Source of the DNA: Diphasiastrum complanatum
Lineage: Eukaryota; Streptophyta; Lycopodiopsida; Lycopodiales; Lycopodiaceae
Direction: 5' to 3'
DNA: 64,000 bases
Assembly: GCA_029204225.1 (NCBI GenBank)
Contig: CM055102.1
Coordinates: 62,738,272 to 62,802,271 of the forward strand
Shown: one piece after another, positions 47,562 through 59,363 of the stretch
Numbering within the stretch: the stretch's first letter is position 1
Layout of the letters: the number at the start of each line of letters is the position of its first letter
Program-made: the position numbers and the translations under genes
The notes under the pieces: model-generated
Seen by the model: the letters and a program-made list of their open reading frames with translations, nothing else
Told to the model about the DNA's origin: nothing
The model's database searches: none

Positions 47562-48720
47562 CGCATCATGAAACCATCTTGTGGACTACATCATACAACA
47601 AACCTTGTTAGCAAGCTGAAGAAAGCCTTGTACGGATTGAAACAAGCACCACATGCTTGGTATAGCCACTTTGATGAGCATCTCCTTTCTAGAAGTTTGA
47701 TACGCACTTCTTGAAATTTCAATCTTTACTACTTTGCTCGTGACTCTAGTATCACACTAATTGTGCTATACGTAGACGAAAGCATAATCACAGGAAATGA
47801 TGATGATTTGATTGGTGCAATCAAGAAAGACTTATCTTCTAGTTTTGATATCACTGATCTTGGCTTGATGCACTATTGTTTGGGAGTGGAAGTATGGCAA
47901 GGTTGCAATAGCATCGCACTAACACAAACAAAGTACGTGAATGAGATTTTGATGCGTTTCAAAATGTGTGACAGCAAGCCAGTATCCACACCAATGGAGG
48001 TTGGTAAGAAACTATCTAACCAAGATAAGAGTGCCCTAGTTGATGCCACTTTATTTCGTCAATTAGTTGGTTCGTTGATTTATCTCACAACTACTCGTCC
48101 TGACATAAGTTATGTTGTAAGCATTGTAAGTCAATTCATGGCTACTCGTAGAGAGATTCATTGGAAAGCAGCGAAGAGAATTCTTCGTTATGTGAAGGGC
48201 GCATTAACCCGTGGATTGTTATATAAGAGACAACATACTTTACCAATTTTACAGGGCTTTGTTCATTCAGATTGGGCAGGCTATATTGATGACAGGAGAT
48301 CTACCACAGGTTATATATTTCATGTTGGTAATGCTGTAATTTCTTGGTCAAGTAAGAAAGAAGACACAGTTGCTCTTTCTACTAACAGAAGTAGAATACA
48401 AAGCACTATGTTCAGCTACGTAGGAAGCAGTTTGGCTAAGAAGAATATTAGAAGACATTGGAATTCCATAGAATAAGCCTATTGTGATCATATGTGACAG
48501 TCAGAGTTCTATACAGCTAGCTAAAAATCCTGTATTTCATGCACGCATGAAGCATATAGAAATTAAGTATCATTTCATTAGAGATAAGTTGTTATCTAAT
48601 GAAATAGATATAGTGCATTGTAAGACAGAGAATCAGCTAGCCAATATATTCACTAAACCTTTAATTACTGATAAGTTTGAGTTTTTTAGAGAAAAGCTCT
48701 TTGTAAGAAAGATAAACTAG
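47562..48720 (+). pseudogene. Copia RT C-terminal half and RNase H
   Basis: It begins in RT at LVSKLKKALYGLKQAPHAWY (about 47,608) and, after a frame change, continues at LYVDESIITGND (about 47,763-47,798). The second catalytic Asp of YVDD is Glu here. A 237-codon frame then runs through HYCLGVEVWQ, FRQLVGSLIYLTTTRPDISY and HWKAAKRILRYVKG to RNase H (HSDWAGYIDDRRSTTGYIF). After a further frame change near 48,400 come ICDSQSSIQLAKNPVFHARMKHIEI and IVHCKTENQLANIFTKPL. The purine tract GGGCTTAAGGGAGAG (48720-48734) precedes the 3' LTR. Gag, protease and integrase are absent, so the element is 5' truncated. Confidence 0.88.
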
Positions 48721-48734
48721 GGCTTAAGGGAGAG

Positions 48735-49010
48735 TGCTAGAATAAGTAAGTCCGAGTTTCTCTCACAGTTCATGACTTTCCATGTTTAGCAGTGATTTTG
48801 AGCTTTTTACTGCCTTAGTGATAGTATGCATGTGTGTCAATTTGAAGGTACACGTAGTGTAAGTTGGGATACACGTCTCGTGACGGGGACCGAACTGCCA
48901 TACCCCACAAAAATGAGACTGTGTTCAGAAGTGTTCTCTTGGGTTGGTGTGTGATCTCTCTTTATTGTTTATCTGATTGATGTTAGATTGCTTGCAAATT
49001 AGCTAACTAT
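48735..49010 (+). repeat. Copia 3' LTR (right end uncertain)
   Basis: It starts TGCTAGAATAAGTAAG after the polypurine tract and shows LTR-like transcript-end features near 48,950. The 3' boundary is estimated from the start of the family X region. There is no 5' LTR to compare. Confidence 0.55.
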
Positions 49011-49208
49011 ACTGCCATTAAGATCCTTGATAAAAATGAATATGACAGATGGTCGGATTGAGAAAATCGAAGTAGCATTAATGTATTTGCATTGTCAAAT
49101 CATGGTTTTCAAGGTTAACCAAAGTTAACTCTTAGCGCCAAATAGTTCAGTTGCCTTCACATATTCTGAGATTCATAGTTTAGTGTTTCAAATTTTGGCA
49201 TACACATA

Positions 49209-50221
49209 ATGAATGACACCATTGGGAAGCCATGCTCCTCATTTGACTTTGTGCTTCTCTTCAATGAGAAAGATGACAATGGATAATGGGTGCCAAGAAA
49301 ATATTCAAAAAAACTCTTGGGTTATGATGCATCCATCATCAAAAGGAAATTTCGAAAAAGAAAAATGACAAAACTATCATTTCGATCTTATTCGAAGGCC
49401 AGAATTTTGGACTTTAGAACATCATCAAGAGGATAATCTATTTTCAAAATTTTAGTCCAACATGTATATATGCATTTAGAGACAAATGTGCAAGGATTCA
49501 ACTGTCAAGATCACAAAAAAAAAACAATTGTGAGTATCGATATTTTACAATACTTTCATTTTTTATCATTCCTTATCATCTACTACTAAACTTGCCAATT
49601 TGATCATTATTCTCTTGCAGATTTATATCCATCCAATATAAATAAATGGGAGCCAAGTGGATCTCTTGCAAGTGTGTTAGATGTAGTACACACTAGAGGT
49701 AAAATAGCAAAAGATATTGCTCATTGTTAAATCTTCTTTTATGACACATTGAACATTTCTGATACAAAAGAAAATTTTGGACAAATAGTCCCAATTCCAT
49801 TACCTAATTTTGGAAGTGATGAATGGATTGCTCCTGGTGCTTCTTTCGGAATCATTTCGTTGCAAGCTATATAATGATATAAAAAATTCATTAAAGATAA
49901 GCACGGGTTCAAAAAAAGTCTAAATAAGTTGGTTTATTTCTTTGAATAGATTTGTGGATTTCTTTTCAAGTGTTAATATACACAAAACCCCAACAATGTT
50001 TGTATGCAAAAATTTATCAAATAGTTAATTATTTAAACTTATGGATGAAGGTTGGGACAAAAATTCAGATGGAGAAATAGAATGCAAAATTAAAATGTCT
50101 TCCATGTGCTTTCGTCATCAAATACAAGAGCAAATGTTGAGTTTATGCTGCCATTACCAAAGATGGAAAAAAATCAGAAGTAAATGGATGCCACTCAATC
50201 AAGACTTGGAAGCTAGTGGAC
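49209..50221 (+). pseudogene. Family X, long copy with all three modules
   Basis: The region begins with an ATG (MNDTIGKP), then LLFNEKDDNG, a stop and WVPRKYS. PSSKG and the HW/EF-like segment are spread over frames to 49,500. A GTGAGT..TTGCAG intron at 49530-49620 (91 bp) sits at the same place as in the 27.25-kb copy and is followed by LYPSNINKWEPSGSLASV. The middle module reads KIAKDIAHC, stop, IFFYDTLN, IPLPNFGSDEW and runs to about 49,875. The C-terminal module follows (ISTGSK, SWFISL, VDFFSS, TPTMFVCK, LMDEGWDKNSDGEIEC, MPLNQDLE) until an LTR at 50222. It has several stops and frame changes. No function can be given; this copy best shows the order of modules. Confidence 0.65.
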
Positions 50222-50969
50222 TATTGGAGGGTTTGTGGATATAGACAACCCTAACTCTAATTAATAAGTGAGAGGGATTTGGCACCCTGCGTGTGTAAGT
50301 CCAAACCCATGGTCACATAGAGATTTGATAATTAGAAAGTCAATAAAAGGACTTTAGGCCTTTTTGCGGGACTTTTAATGTCGTAGGCCTAAATGTCAAA
50401 TTAGTGAATAAAGTTGGGGTTCCCACTAAATTTCAATTTCAAATTGGTTCCTTCCGATTTTTGACTGGGTTCTCACTCCTTTTTAAATATGAATAGTTAG
50501 GGAGGTAGAAATGGGCTAATAGGATTTTGAGGCCAAGGTCCCCCTCTCCACTATAAATAGGGGCGAATTCAAGTTCCTCATGTTTTCATCTTCATTTCAA
50601 TACAAGCATATTGGTTCTCTTGTGGAATGGACTTGTGAATGTCCTTGCTCTCTAACTCTATTCCTCCATTTCTCATGCTTTGTTGTATTTGCTAATTGTT
50701 GGATCTAAATGTTATTGGAATTACTATTTCTTATGCTTTTGGTGAGAGAGAAAGAGTAAATTATTATCATTATGGATCTTAGGAGTAATGGATGTAGTGT
50801 TAATCTTAGTGTTAATGGATGTTAGAGTTTGATGTGGACCTTTCATACATGCTGAAGTCTGAGATATGCTATCACTCTCAAAGGATCGAACCTCTGCGTG
50901 ATGACTACCTTCATCTCTTTGATGGTTGGATCTTGGATTGAGGATAGGATAGGAAATAATCCCACTACA
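50222..50969 (+). repeat. 5' LTR of compact tRNA-Asp-primed element (copy 2)
   Basis: 748 bp. The terminal TG is mutated to TA (TATTGGAGGG) and the 3' end is CACTACA. The primer-site start TGGCACCGTTGG is at 50974. It is equivalent to 43049-43803. Confidence 0.88.
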
Positions 50970-51290
50970 ATTTTGGCACCGTTGGTGAGAATTTCTCATT
51001 TCGTTAAGTATTGAGGAAGTTACAAATTTTTGAAAATGTCAAAAAAAGAAATTCTGTAACATTGTCATTAGCTTCAACAATGTCATTGCTAGCATTTGCA
51101 CCTATCTACAAGGATGAAAATCAACAAGCATTATCTTGAGATGCTTTTTTGGATGGTGTCGACTACCCATTTGTTAATAAACAAGGTTATCATGAATGGC
51201 CACCAGACATATATGGCTATTATTGAAAATTTGCATTTAAGCTTCGAGGTTGGTGTCCTGGGACCGCCACCAGTTTTGGTTGGGGGATAC
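50970..51290 (+). mobile_element. Interior of compact non-autonomous LTR element (copy 2)
   Basis: It has the same organisation as 43804-44121. One frame reads SLASTMSLLAFAPIYKDENQ, then after a stop DAFLDGVDYPFVNKQGYHEWPPDI, slightly more coherent than in copy 1. It ends with GGTTGGGGGATAC before the second LTR. Confidence 0.75.
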
Positions 51291-51588
51291 TATTAGAGGG
51301 TCTACGGATATCGAGGCAACCCTAACCCTAGTTAATAAGTGAGAGAGATTTGGCACCATGCATGTGTATGTCCAACCCGATGGTCACATAGAGATCTGAT
51401 AATTAGAAAGTCAATAAAGAGACTTTAGGCCTTTTTGCCAAACTTTTAATGTCGCAGGCCTAAATGTCAAGTTAGTGAATAAAGTTGGGGTCCCCACTAA
51501 ATTTCAATTTCAAATTGGTTCCTTCCGATTTTTGACTGGGTTCCCACTCTTTTTTAAATATGAATAGTTAGGGAGGTAGAAATGGGCC

Positions 51589-51592
<4 letters not shown>
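51291..51592 (+). repeat. 3' LTR, truncated (copy 2)
   Basis: It is cut at AATGGGCCAATAAG where (GA)n begins, exactly as in copy 1, so truncation and microsatellite predate the duplication. Confidence 0.85.

Positions 51593-51669
<77 letters not shown>
51593..51669. repeat. (GA)n microsatellite
   Basis: About 77 bp, followed by an A-rich run. It is the counterpart of 44425-44512 and differs in length. Confidence 0.95.
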
Positions 51670-51673
<4 letters not shown>

Positions 51674-52275
51674 AAAAAAAAAACTGCACTTACTTCCTCT
51701 TGACAAAGCAAGATTAAAACCTTTTGACCCTTTACTCGTACCCCAACAAGGTAAAATATAGCTGAAAAATAAAACACAATACTAGAAAGCACCATAAAGC
51801 ATAACCACTTTCAAGACGTCCAGGTGATACCTACCACCATCCAACAAAACAAAACTGCTCAAGTTAGTTTATTGAGGAAGACAGGTGTTATAGCTGAACG
51901 ACAGTTGTTATTCATGTCCAAAAGCAGCTATACTACTTAACAACTTTGAATAGCATTCTAAAACCTAGTCCAGTCTTCCCAAGCACATGACATTTTAGCG
52001 ATAGGCCAAGCCATTATATCAGCGTATCAGGGCGAGTGTCATACTGATGATGAGTTTATGGGCAGTTGGTCCATATCAGTTCATTTTATGCCTAGAAGAG
52101 TATGAAATTTTTTAACCGTTTAGAGTTTTACTAAGCCAAAAGACTTGGTGTGAATATATGTGCTAGTATTAGAACAAATCCATGCTATATTGACCCAAGT
52201 GACCCTTACGAAGTAAGGTATGTCACGCACTACTATCCATACTCCTAAGCATATCCATGCTTTTCAGTTGTATCT

Positions 52276-52377
<102 letters not shown>

Positions 52378-52413
52378 CCACAACCATAGCCACAGCTAGC
52401 AAAGTCTCTTAGG

Positions 52414-52451
52414 GGGCAGTTAGCACCCCTGAGATGGAGTGCTAACTGCCC
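52414..52451. other. Perfect 13-bp inverted repeat (hairpin)
   Basis: GGGCAGTTAGCAC (52414-52426) and GTGCTAACTGCCC (52439-52451) flank a 12-base spacer. It lies just 3' of the reverse-transcriptase-like fragment read on the minus strand, 38 bp from the microsatellite. Confidence 0.8.
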
Positions 52452-53030
52452 ACCAAAAGAAATTTAGATTTTTTGGTAAATTAAACTTGAGTCCAAGGAA
52501 CAAATTGTGTAGGAATAGGTTGTTTATAATCTCATACAATCTTCCTCTCATGAAGCCATTACTTTGAAAAGCAAGAACAATGTTTCTGACCTCATCCATA
52601 AAGGTATCTTGTTCACTACAACAGTACATGACAGCAATAATTTGAGCTACAATAATTTTACGAGTTCATAATCGACCTTTTGGCAATTAAGTGTATATAT
52701 TGGAAAAACAAAAACGAAAGTACCCTTCGCTTGTCAATTTTTTTCATATGAAACTTACCCAATAAAGAATCAAAGGTAGTGGTAATATTTAAAAAATTGA
52801 CCGTATTATTTGAAGCATCTTCATTTTCTATGGTGAGGTACTCCAGAGGATAGATCCTTAAGGCATTATCATCAACACGAGGCTGCTCCTTGTCTAGAAA
52901 TACATGAGCATCTGTGTTGTTTATGAAACAAATATCATCAATATAACAAAAAGTATGCTTGAAGGCATGTAGGTATTCCACCTTTCCAAGTCTGGCAAGT
53001 TTTTTCATAAAATGTAATTTAAAGAATGAC
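52452..53030 (-). pseudogene. Unusual reverse transcriptase fragment, possibly Penelope-like
   Basis: The minus strand encodes FKHTFCYIDDICFINN (catalytic YIDD at about 52,934-52,945), then IYPLEYLTIENED, VNFLNITTTF..LLGKFHMKK and DKRRVLSFLFF. After a stop near 52,658 it gives IIVAQIIAVMYCC, FMDEVRNIVLAFQSNGF and LYEIINNLF. This order (YIDD..N, IYP.EL, a YLDL-like strand, a K.DKR strand, a GVYISQLIR-like helix, then F...L..GF) is unlike copia or Ty3 RT. It recalls a group of RTs found in animal genomes and some Penelope-like elements. It is joined head-on to a copia gag-protease fragment at about 53,030. No GIY-YIG endonuclease or telomeric repeats are seen. The RT call is fairly sure; the class is not. 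Confidence 0.55.
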
Positions 53031-54620
53031 AGATACCAGTTATACCATGCCCACATAGACCAGAGTGTATCAACTCAAGCACTTGTTTTGCCCTTGTTGC
53101 TCCTTCTTTGTTCAACTTCTTTCTGTATAACTTGTCTGGCACGCACTCCTTGCAAATGGACTCTTCCTTGTCATCCAAACTAGGTAAACATGCTACCATC
53201 TTGAGCTTACGAAGTAACCTCAAGCTCTTGAAGTTCAAATGCCCCATGCGTCTATGCCATAAATTACTTTGTGATATAGATGTAGATGCTAATACATTGC
53301 ACTTCATAACAACAACATTTAACTTGTACAAACCACAAGTTTTATCCCTAAAGCCGTCAACAATCACCTTAAATCCCGTTTCACATCCTTGATCTGGCAT
53401 TTTTTGTCGTTGAACTCCACCTTCAGCTTATGACCTATCATTGTACCAACAGATAAAAGACTCTTCTAAAGGCCAGGAACATACAACACATTTTCAATTA
53501 CCTTCACATGTCCATTAGGAAATTGAATAGCCACTGCACCAACTCCATGAATTTGACACTCGTCGTCGTTCGCCTGCGTAACTCTATCTCCATCATCAGT
53601 AAGCTCTAGGTTTTTAAAGCATGATTTGTTGTCAGTCATGTGTCTCGTTGCTCCTGAATCCACGTACCAATGTGTATGATTAGTGAGATGTTGCGATGCT
53701 AATGCTGTCACAAATGTCGTGCCTTGATCTTCGTTATCGCTATCATTCTCTTCTTCGACAAAATTGGTCAACTACTTCACTTTGCCCCTCTTAATATCCA
53801 CCTTCTTCTTGCGACAATCTCTTGCCCAATGTCCAGGCTTTTGGCAATAGAAATAGTTGCCTTTCTTCTTCTTGCCTGATGTGGATCCTTGATTGTCATC
53901 CTCCACATCTGACTTCTTGGGTTGCTTCTTGTATATATGCTTCCCTTTGGCTAGCATTACTTGATCTTCCAATGTGGAGAAGTCGAGTTTTTACCACTTC
54001 ACACCTTTGTTCCTCCTGTAGGATGATGCCATGAAGATTTTCAAATGTTGGTAGTCTCTCTCTCGAAGCAATGCCACTTGCAAACATTTGAAATTTTTCA
54101 GATAGACAATTTATAGATGTGTGAACCAGCTCAACATCGCTTATTGGCTCTCCAATAGCTGTCCACTGGTCTCGTAACTTCTTTATTCGTGTGAAATAGG
54201 ACCCTATGCCCTCATTCTCCTCCATGCAAACACTTACGAGTTTGGTCCTCATAAACATCATTCGAGAGGTGTTCGTCATTTGAAACTGCATTTTGAGTGC
54301 ATCCCAAGCGCCTCTTGCTGATACAACTTCACTAATGTGGGCAATGACATGATCTTTCACTAATAAGTTTATCAAGCATAAGGCCTTCTGCGCCCTTTTG
54401 TCAAATGCATGAATATCAGCTGGAGTTGTAGCTGGCCGTTGTTCCACCCCACTGACAATGTCTCGACGCTGCTCCTTTTCCATGAAAATACTCTTCATTT
54501 TGAATTTTCAAATGCTATAATTGGATACCCCGTCCAATCTACTAGCTTCTCCAAGCAACAATCCTGCCACTTCACCAAAAATTGCTCCTATAGCGCTTTA
54601 ATGAGGCCAAATGACAAGCT
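53031..54620 (-). pseudogene. Copia gag, protease and pre-integrase fragment
   Basis: Gag runs from about 54,590 (LDGVSNYSI, with a stop replacing Trp) into a 200-codon frame (53896-54498) with the UBN2 pattern (KALCLINLLVKDHV, AWDALKMQF, MRTKLVSV). After a frame change a zinc knuckle appears with its first Cys as Tyr (YFYCQKPGHWARDC, about 53,815-53,855), then protease WYVDSGATRHMT (about 53,640-53,675) and ENVLYVPGL. Pre-integrase motifs LWHRRMGHLNFKSL and CKECVPDKLYRKK (about 53,120-53,260) follow, then LELIHSGLCG, with Gly replacing the integrase Asp. The copia text stops there, replaced by the RT fragment at 52452-53030. Confidence 0.85.
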
Positions 54621-55874
54621 TATAGAGCAATTTAGACTTCTAAAAGTCAACTTTAAGATCTGACCAAAAAAGTTTCAGGACCTCCCGTCGCTCTTTAGCC
54701 AAATCGGAAACCAAATCGGTGTCATCCTCCGGAATGCCCTTCATCACCAACTCCTAACTACTCGCCCACTGGAATGGTGAAAAGACTTTTGGCGCGCTCC
54801 AAACACTTTTTGCGCGACAATCTCTCTGTTTTCAGATACTGTACTTGCAAGGTACAGTCCTTATTCCATTAATTTGGAGGATTTTGGCTTTTGGATGGCC
54901 CTAAATGGAAAAAAGAGCTAAAAGATAAGGGCCTTTTGAAAAAAAAATACACTATTTCTTCACCTTGAAGTAATACACCATTAGACTATGTAGCATATCT
55001 GAAGAAGTACCTTATAAAATGAAAGACACCACTACACCCTAAGAATGTACATGTTAGGAGATGATCTAGAAAAGGATGTACTGAATCCCCGCAACCAGTG
55101 AGACATAGTCGTCAAACTTATATGATGGAAAGTCCATAGGCACAAGTTACGAAGTGGCACCTGTCACCTATCTCCGTAAACATATCCCTCAACTTTAGCC
55201 TATATGACCCACTTTATGAATTGAGGAGAGGGTATGTCAGCAAGAGACCTAGGACATATGATATTGATGAGCAAAAATGTAAGCCATACTTCTATGACTT
55301 AAAGGGAATAAATGTCAGGGAGAGACTCAAGAGATAATGCCCTAAACTCCACAAACCACCGGTTATATCCTTTCACCATAGGAAGAGGCATCGTACGACA
55401 CAAATGTCATGACTTATCCGTGTACCAATGACTTATAAAGACAATCCTTGACATCAACGAAATTGCTTGTGGGGAAAAAGCTCAACGGGGGCTAGACAAG
55501 GCATTGAAATTATCATGTGAATGAGATGGAGTATGGATATCCTAGAGGTAGTAAAGAGGATGAGGGTCTATAGAAGAGGACCTATAGAGAATGAAGGAAA
55601 TCTTTTCAAGCAAATGAATTTAGATTGAATCTACAGGTTGGATCTAGGGTGCACCTCCGTGACTCCCTTTTAGAATCTATTCGAGTCTTACAAGCATCCC
55701 ATAAGGTTGGGATCCTATTAGAACTAAATTGTTTCTGATCTAGAGTCTCTCGAGGTTCAGTTAGATCCTACCCAGGCACACAATATTTAGCATTGCTTTA
55801 CAGACCGAGAACATGAGAAGTCAAGTCAAGCACTGAACTGAGTAGCCATGTCATCTCCCAAGCGGTCATACCTC
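54621..55874. other. Unassigned sequence
   Basis: The part nearest 54,620 is probably the copia leader. I do not find its LTR or primer site. The rest shows no coding pattern. Confidence 0.35.
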
Positions 55875-56030
55875 TGAGGCCTGGAAAACTCTCATTGACC
55901 TGAGAGTATGGGGTGATCGGGATGCCCCCTGGGATTAGAAACGGTGTTACCCTGATCACTCACGTAAGGGCATTGTGGGCCCTTCCCCCATTGGGGATCT
56001 TCCGACGGGACCAATCCCTCGACGGAAAAT
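55875..56030. repeat. GC-rich 155-bp repeat, copy 1
   Basis: GGCCTGGAAAACTCTCAT.. to ..ACCAATCCCTCGACGG. It recurs in the same orientation at 59364-59518 with about 80 percent identity by eye. It stands out against the AT-rich surroundings and has no ORF. Confidence 0.75.
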
Positions 56031-56149
56031 CCGCCCAACATTCGGGACGATAGCTGCTACAATCATAGTTTCAGCTAATGTCAATTGGGAAGTACAGAGC
56101 AAGATGAACTTGGAGGAGCTTCAAATGCTAGTTTACTAATGCAGGATTA

Positions 56150-56970
56150 GATATCCGCATCAAATTAAGCCATCTACAGTTCTGATCAAAGCTAGTAATG
56201 AGTTTGTCCAAGGTATGATTGATGTCATGTATTCTGCAGTCCTAATGTAGGCTAGTGGTGTCAGGATGGATATTTTGGAAGCAACATTTGTAGTTGCGCT
56301 CCATTTGCCTACGGATGGCACAGTCCCCTCGACTGTAGCAAGGGAAGACATAGACGACGTTAATCTCTTTCAAGACAGTTTTTTCATGCCTAGCAAGGGA
56401 TATAAGATATCCATGATCAAGGACATGACCTTCCATAACTTTTGCAAATTTGCAACCACATTCTCTTCACTATGGATGTCGATGCAACATTTTTGTTATG
56501 AATATTGATTATCTGCTGGCAACCATCAAGGGCAAGCAGATTAACTCCGGTGCCATAGCTTTCAAGGCCTTTTACCAGTCCATGAAGCATGGTAAGTACG
56601 CTGCTTACGCGGCCCCTATCTCCCACACTATCTCCCATTTGTGCTTGCAATATAGTGTTCTGATGTCCGGAGAATTGGTCTGACTAGAGAAGAGGAAAAC
56701 ATCACTTGTAGCTCCACAACAAGTGAATATGGATAGCATGGTGATCATTGATGACACCACTATCGATTAGCAAGCTAATGCATGCTCCAGTCAAGGTGTA
56801 CAAGTCTTAGGACCTGATGCTGATGTTGATGTTGCTACCGATTTTGAGACAAAGATGGCGGATGACGACAACCAAGCCGTTGCAAACTTCAGGTTTGAAT
56901 GGACTCAAGTTGATGCTGCTATGGACACCACCACCAAAAAAAATCCTAATGTTGATCCATCCACCATATA
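56150..56970 (+). pseudogene. Decayed coding region, unassigned (TE-like)
   Basis: Coherent protein-like text is spread over the plus strand. ASNEFVQGMIDVMYSAVLM leads to a frame from 56266 (ILEATFVVALHLPTDGTVPS, KGYKISMIKDMTFHNFCKF), then after a frame change MNIDYLLATIKGKQINSGAI and SHTISHLCLQYSVLMSG, and finally a polar tail (DVATDFETKMADDDNQAVANF) ending near 56,969. The middle part has the rhythm of the plant-transposon-protein domains common in Ty3 gag-associated ORFs (KGKxINxGxI..ISHLC), but this is a weak resemblance. At least three stops interrupt it. Confidence 0.4.
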
Positions 56971-57999
56971 ATTGTAACTACCTACGATACCATCTATTCA
57001 AAATCATCTAACATATTATATACTTTTATAACATGAAATCGTCTATCCATCCCTCCATATTTGTCTCCGTTGGCTCTCTTTCTACAAATCCATCCATCAA
57101 TCATCTAATTTTATATATTGTTCTACATTTCTAGTTGTGAATCTAAGTAATACCCACTTAACTACATGCCTATTGATCTATTAATATTACTGATTTGCCA
57201 ATCTATCTATCTATATTCTACTTATGTGTGTTATGTTTATCCATTGATTAGACAAGCCTTTGTTTATGTACAAGTTAAGGAAAGATCCATAAATGTTTTG
57301 ATTCATGGATCCATTAATGGATAATTTGTTCGATGATTTGTGAGCATGTCTATGCATAATTTGCTAATAGTACAATGCATGTGCATTTTATGATAGCATA
57401 CGATATATGTGATACATAAATAAGTTCATAACAATATATTTGTCCATTTTGATGAGAATTATTTCCAATCCACAATGCACTTTTTTAATCTCCATTAAAA
57501 TGACATGGATTCAAAGTCAGCTTAAATTGACCCCATCATATTATACATCGTGCCCCATCCAATGTGATTTGACTATTTAACTAAAGGCATTTATCCAATT
57601 GGTTGAAAACTAGCTTGGGCTAGAATGTATTTACATTACCAACATAATATATGATTGATGACATTAATTAAACTGAAAATTTGACCTTATTATTAATTTA
57701 CACCAATCATTGTTATTTCATTGACACTATATGTGAATTATTTCATTTCTTTCATTCATATGATGGATTCATGTCGCAATTCTAAGGCCCATGTCAATAA
57801 TCTATAACACCAAGGATGCTGATAAAGATGATGAAGATAGATTAGATTCATGATAACTTATTTGATTCATTTAAAACCTTGAAGAATATTATAAATCTAG
57901 ATGTAAAAATCCAAAAATGATTGACAAATAATGTCATAAATACACAAGATATAAAACACACTTGTGCTTTAATAGATTTCAATCACTAGCTTCATATTC
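56971..57999. other. Unassigned AT-rich sequence
   Basis: I see no gene or mobile-element signature. Confidence 0.4.
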
Positions 58000-58680
58000 A
58001 TCATATAAACACCACTTGTCTCTTTAGGAACATGATGAGCATCAAGATCTAAGTCAATTATGTCCCCACCTTGACATGCAGCATCCGATTTATCAACATT
58101 GATCTCCTGTGGAAACGAGAACGGGCATGAAAAGTCATGCACTAAGGAGAAATCGATGACATGAACAACATCTGTGCCAACAATTCACCTTTGTCTTGGC
58201 ATATGCTCAAGCACTACACTCCAATTGGGCTCTATAAGATCAGGCACATAGAAGACTTGATGTACATGTGAAGGCAAGACAAATGGTTGGTCAATAATAT
58301 CTGTCGACCTCAATAGTTTCGTTGTTTCCACCATTTGAAAACCATATTTGTCTATCTTCATGGTTGCGTGCTTTCCAACTAGAATTGATTTGAACCACTT
58401 GCAATAGAAAAGAAATATATTTTTTAAAACACCAAAGTATCATAGTCTTGCTTCTTTTAGATTCCTATCCTTTGAGCTACTACAACTCAATGAATCGAAA
58501 TAAACAGCAATGCCAGAATTTTGTTTTGTTTTTCCATGTTCCGATGATTCGCATTTGTAAAGACATCCATTTATATACATGCTTTCATGTGAATGAGCAA
58601 TGGGGAGTGGACCTTGAGACAATTGTAATAGTGTCATGGAATCTTCATCACTTTCTCTCTCATGTAGGTCAATAGCCTAC
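58000..58680 (-). pseudogene. CACTA transposase-associated DUF4216 fragment
   Basis: The minus strand from about 58,665 carries SMTLLQLSQGPLPIAHSHES, then the DUF4216 signature: YINGCLYKCESS, QNSGIAVYFDSL, a YFGVLKNIFLFYCKWF segment after a stop, HATMKIDKYGF, QPFVLPSHVHQVFYVPD and NWSVVLEH. DUF4216 lies C-terminal in En/Spm-type (CACTA) transposase polyproteins of plants. The conserved order is complete, although two stops and one frame change break it. The catalytic transposase part (TNP2-like) is not present. It ends near 58,000 with an acidic stretch. It may derive from the family whose terminus is at 36,797, but nothing links the two directly. Confidence 0.75.
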
Positions 58681-59363
58681 CAACATAATAATACATTGTC
58701 AAATCGTTAAGAAAATATGAGGATGATTTAGGGACGTCAATTTAAGACCAATCTTAATTCAAAAATATACTGTACCATTATCTTTCTCTTTAACCATGTC
58801 AGAAAATGATGAATACAATTCGAGGCTATCTCTTGGGCACTTAGCTTTCTCACACTTGTTTGCCTCAAGCTATCCACAAGGGTTGGACCCTTGACCATAA
58901 TGGATGAGAATCAGTTCCACCCTACACTAGGGGATGTTTGTCAATTAATCCGAGAGGGAGCTACCCACTATTACTTCTACACTCTAGAACTCCACCCTCA
59001 CTTACAAGCAGGTGATACCGTACTTCAAGACACAACATTGTGGGGGTTATAGTTACTTCGAAACCTATGAGTTCATTATTGATGGGTTCTGGCATCTGAC
59101 TTTATGTCGTTTCCACCGACTACACGAGAACCACCCTACCTTTCATACCATTCGAGTCGCCAGTGCAGTCATCCGGACCAGCTGGCAGTACTAACCGACC
59201 TCCAGAATTAGATCTACCAGAAACAGAGAGAGATGAGACCAGTAGCGACGACCGTTCTACGAACTTTTATATAGAGGGGTGGTCGATCTAGAGAATGAAA
59301 AACCTAGGCATCAAGACCGATAGGACTGAGATTGCAATTACACCTCCCCGCGGCCATGTCTTT
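58681..59363. other. Unassigned sequence with short coding-like traces
   Basis: Frames at about 58,900-59,290 read GDVCQLIREGATHYYFYTLELHP and GYSYFETYEFIIDGFWHLTL with a polar end, in different registers. This might be a decayed single-exon gene. I do not recognise it. Confidence 0.3.
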
